This document shows, piece after piece, positions 61,926 through 64,000 of a stretch of 64,000 nucleotides of DNA. The stretch is taken from positions 62,001 through 126,000 of the forward strand of contig NZ_JAVRHZ010000003.1 in the NCBI RefSeq assembly GCF_031846325.1. Direction: 5' to 3'. Origin of the DNA: Patiriisocius_A hiemis (GTDB lineage Bacteria; Bacteroidota; Bacteroidia; Flavobacteriales; Flavobacteriaceae). The position numbers were made by a program, and so were the translations under genes. The notes under the pieces are model-generated. The model had not been told where the DNA came from. It saw only the letters and a program-made list of their open reading frames with translations, and did not search any database. How positions within the stretch are numbered: the first letter of the stretch is position 1; every line of letters starts with the position of its first letter.

Positions 61926-63614
61926 ATGCAACTTTCTGAACTAGAACAAATACGTAGAGATAAGCGTATTCAGCTACAAAATTTAGGCATTAATCCATAT
62001 CCAGCAGATTTATTTCCTGTGGATACAAAAACTAGTGCCATAAAACAGGATTTTGAAGAAGGCAAGAAAGTAATTATTGCTGGGCGATTAATGTCTCGTC
62101 GTATTCAAGGAAAAGCAAGTTTTGCAGAGCTTCAAGATGCAGAAGGAAGAATACAGGTGTACTTTAATCGGGATGAAATTTGTACAGGTGATGATAAAAC
62201 CAAGTACAACGATGTATATAAAAAATTACTGGATATTGGAGACTTCATTGGAATTGAAGGAGAGTTATTCACTACTAAAGTAGGAGAAAAAACCGTTTTG
62301 GTTAAAGACTTTACATTATTAAGTAAATCTTTAAAACCTCTTCCTTTGCCAAAAACAGATAGTGAAGGAAATACCTATGATGAGTTTAATGACCCAGAAC
62401 TTAGATATCGACAGCGTTATGCAGATCTCGCTGTAAACCCACATGTAAAAGAAGTATTTGTAAAGCGCACTAAGTTATTTAATGCCATGCGAGACTTCTT
62501 TAATGAAAGAGGTTATTTTGAAGTTGAGACTCCAATCCTACAACCTATTCCTGGAGGTGCTGCTGCACGTCCATTTGTTACACATCACAACTCGCTAGAT
62601 ATTCCATTATATATGAGGATTGCAAACGAGCTATATCTTAAAAGATTAATTGTTGGTGGTTTTGATGGAGTATATGAGTTTAGTAAAAACTTCAGAAATG
62701 AAGGAATGGACCGTACTCACAATCCAGAGTTTACCGCAATGGAAATCTATGTTGCGTACAAGGACTATAATTGGATGATGGATTTCTGTGAGCAGTTATT
62801 AGAGTATTGCGCAATGGAGGTAAACGGAACAACCAAAGCTACTTTTGGTGAACACACAGTTGATTTTAAAGCACCTTATCCTCGTGTAACTATGGCAGAA
62901 GCTATTTTAAAATTTACTGGTTTTGATATTACTGGTAAGTCTGAAGCTGAGTTAAGAGAAGCAGCACAAGGTATGGGAATTGCTGTGGACGATACTATGG
63001 GTAAAGGAAAACTTATAGACGAAATGTTTGGAGAAAAATGTGAGCCAAACTTTATCCAGCCTACTTTTATTACAGACTACCCAAAAGAGATGAGCCCTCT
63101 ATGTAAAGAACATCGTGATAATCCAGAACTTACAGAGCGTTTTGAGTTAATGGTTTGTGGAAAAGAAATAGCTAACGCTTATAGTGAGCTTAACGACCCA
63201 ATTGATCAACGCGAACGCTTTGAAGCACAGTTAAAACTTGCAGACCGTGGAGATGATGAAGCTATGTTTATTGATAATGACTTTATTCGTGCACTAGAAT
63301 ATGGTATGCCACCTACAAGTGGTATGGGTATTGGAATGGATAGATTAATCATGTTTTTAACTAATAATCCTTCTATACAAGAAGTTCTATTTTTCCCACA
63401 AATGAAACCTGAACGTAAAGCAGTTGCTTTAACAGACGAAGCAAAAGCAGTTTTAGCGCTTCTTAAAAAAGCTGAGAAATTAGAACTTACAGCTTTAAAA
63501 GAACAATCTGGCTTATCTAATAAAAAGTGGGATAAATCTATTAAGGAGTTAACAAAAAATAAGCTTGCTAATGTTGAAAAAACAGATGATGGTTTATTTG
63601 TTTCAATAGTTTAA
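61926..63614 (+). CDS. lysS: Lysyl-tRNA synthetase (class II)
   Basis: 562 residues. An N-terminal OB-fold with AGRLMSRRIQGKASFAELQD precedes the class II core: motif 2 FRNEGMDRTHNPEFTAMEIY and motif 3 GMGIGMDRLIMFLT. The last 65 residues after the usual end (RKAVALTDEAKAVLALLKKAEKL and onwards) form an extra helical tail, typical of flavobacterial forms but absent from E. coli LysS (about 505 residues). Charges tRNA(Lys). Confidence 0.96.
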   Translation: MQLSELEQIRRDKRIQLQNLGINPYPADLFPVDTKTSAIKQDFEEGKKVIIAGRLMSRRIQGKASFAELQDAEGRIQVYFNRDEICTGDDKTKYNDVYKKLLDIGDFIGIEGELFTTKVGEKTVLVKDFTLLSKSLKPLPLPKTDSEGNTYDEFNDPELRYRQRYADLAVNPHVKEVFVKRTKLFNAMRDFFNERGYFEVETPILQPIPGGAAARPFVTHHNSLDIPLYMRIANELYLKRLIVGGFDGVYEFSKNFRNEGMDRTHNPEFTAMEIYVAYKDYNWMMDFCEQLLEYCAMEVNGTTKATFGEHTVDFKAPYPRVTMAEAILKFTGFDITGKSEAELREAAQGMGIAVDDTMGKGKLIDEMFGEKCEPNFIQPTFITDYPKEMSPLCKEHRDNPELTERFELMVCGKEIANAYSELNDPIDQRERFEAQLKLADRGDDEAMFIDNDFIRALEYGMPPTSGMGIGMDRLIMFLTNNPSIQEVLFFPQMKPERKAVALTDEAKAVLALLKKAEKLELTALKEQSGLSNKKWDKSIKELTKNKLANVEKTDDGLFVSIV

Positions 63615-63733
63615 AAAATAAATAAACTTAAAGCTAATAGCAAGGTATTATTGTCAGATTGTTTCTTGTTTTTTAAGCATGTTGTAAGCCTCTTCAATAC
63701 TTCCCGACTTACTACCTAATTAAACTATTAGGT

Positions 63734-64000
63734 ATGGAAACTGAAAAAGCAATAATAATATTTGATGGAGAGTGCAACCTATGCAACGGAGTTGTAGGGT
63801 GGTTATTAAAATTTGCACCTAAAAAACTATTTAGCTTTATCCCATTTCAATCTCCAAAAGGACAAGAGTATTTAGCTACTTACGGATTCCCTTTACAAAA
63901 ATTAGAAACTGTTATCTTAATTGACACAAATGGAGTCCATACACATAGTGATGGTTTTTTACGTATTGTTTCAAAAATACCAAAGTGGCAGCGCCTAGCA
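63734..64000 (+). CDS. DCC-family (DUF393) thiol-disulfide oxidoreductase, cut by window edge
   Basis: 89 residues visible. The family motif is IIFDGECNLCNGVV, with the CxxC pair of a thioredoxin-like fold, followed by FSFIPFQSPKGQEYL. Members are small redox proteins of unclear partner. The 3' end lies beyond 64000. Confidence 0.88.
   Translation, partial: METEKAIIIFDGECNLCNGVVGWLLKFAPKKLFSFIPFQSPKGQEYLATYGFPLQKLETVILIDTNGVHTHSDGFLRIVSKIPKWQRLA

Noticed and set aside
1..64000. tRNA, rRNA, CRISPR, integrase or IS elements
   Set aside because: No gap holds a cloverleaf-like T-loop motif, no direct-repeat array is seen, and no transposase-like protein is present.

Overview
The window is chromosomal DNA of a marine-type member of the Flavobacteriaceae (Bacteroidota). 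The signs are low G+C, absence of Shine-Dalgarno-led starts, promoters of the TAnnTTTG type, several secreted proteins ending in type IX secretion (T9SS) sorting tails, a GldA gliding ABC subunit, a Porin_10-type porin, DUF3857 proteins and a menaquinone-type polyprenyl synthase. It looks like stable core genome: I see no insertion sequence, prophage, CRISPR array, rRNA or tRNA.

Layout. 1-5.4 kb: 3' part of dnaG, an outer-membrane protein / anti-sigma / ECF sigma unit, and a polyprenyl diphosphate synthase. 5.5-9.2 kb: a giant phosphatase-TPR-sulfotransferase fusion overlapped by an unlisted 48-codon ORF, then a T9SS cargo protein. 9.2-20.4 kb (mostly minus): rlmN, a secreted trypsin-like protease, queA, and a compact operon rsgA-dtd-two DUF3857 proteins-MazG-like-small membrane protein-aroA. 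20.5-26.7 kb: a secreted small protein, an FG-GAP/VCBS T9SS protein, a bifunctional DAHP synthase/chorismate mutase with a tandem-Trp leader peptide and attenuator, gldA, a DUF2807 lipoprotein and a PagL-like deacylase. 26.7-39.1 kb: a threonine/serine dehydratase, cysH, an Rrf2 regulator, and the methionine regulon (metF, split metH, MetZ-like enzyme, OsmC-like protein, homoserine dehydrogenase, metX) under a SAM-I riboswitch; it diverges from metK, which carries a SAM-II-like riboswitch. 39.2-42.2 kb: an LRR T9SS protein and an M28 peptidase. 42.5-50.7 kb: a plus-strand cluster of six uncharacterised genes (coiled-coil protein, unknown, AAA+ ATPase, unknown, two membrane proteins) plus a 56-codon membrane microprotein; this is the best candidate for an undescribed system. 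50.7-64 kb: porin, rnhB, a large lipoprotein, lipB, a sulfatase and its formylglycine-generating enzyme, a Pmp3 peptide, a membrane-tethered LuxR regulator, a DUF1573 protein, lysS and the start of a DCC-family protein.

How it works together. Sulfur and methionine metabolism dominates the middle: PAPS reduction (cysH), homoserine activation, sulfhydrylation, methylation and SAM synthesis, with SAM sensed by two unrelated RNA classes 230 bases apart. Aromatic amino-acid entry (aroG-pheA) appears to be controlled by classical ribosome-mediated attenuation. Envelope functions (T9SS cargo, ECF signalling, porin, lipid A deacylation) fill much of the rest. Functions come from motif recognition by eye; no database search was run.
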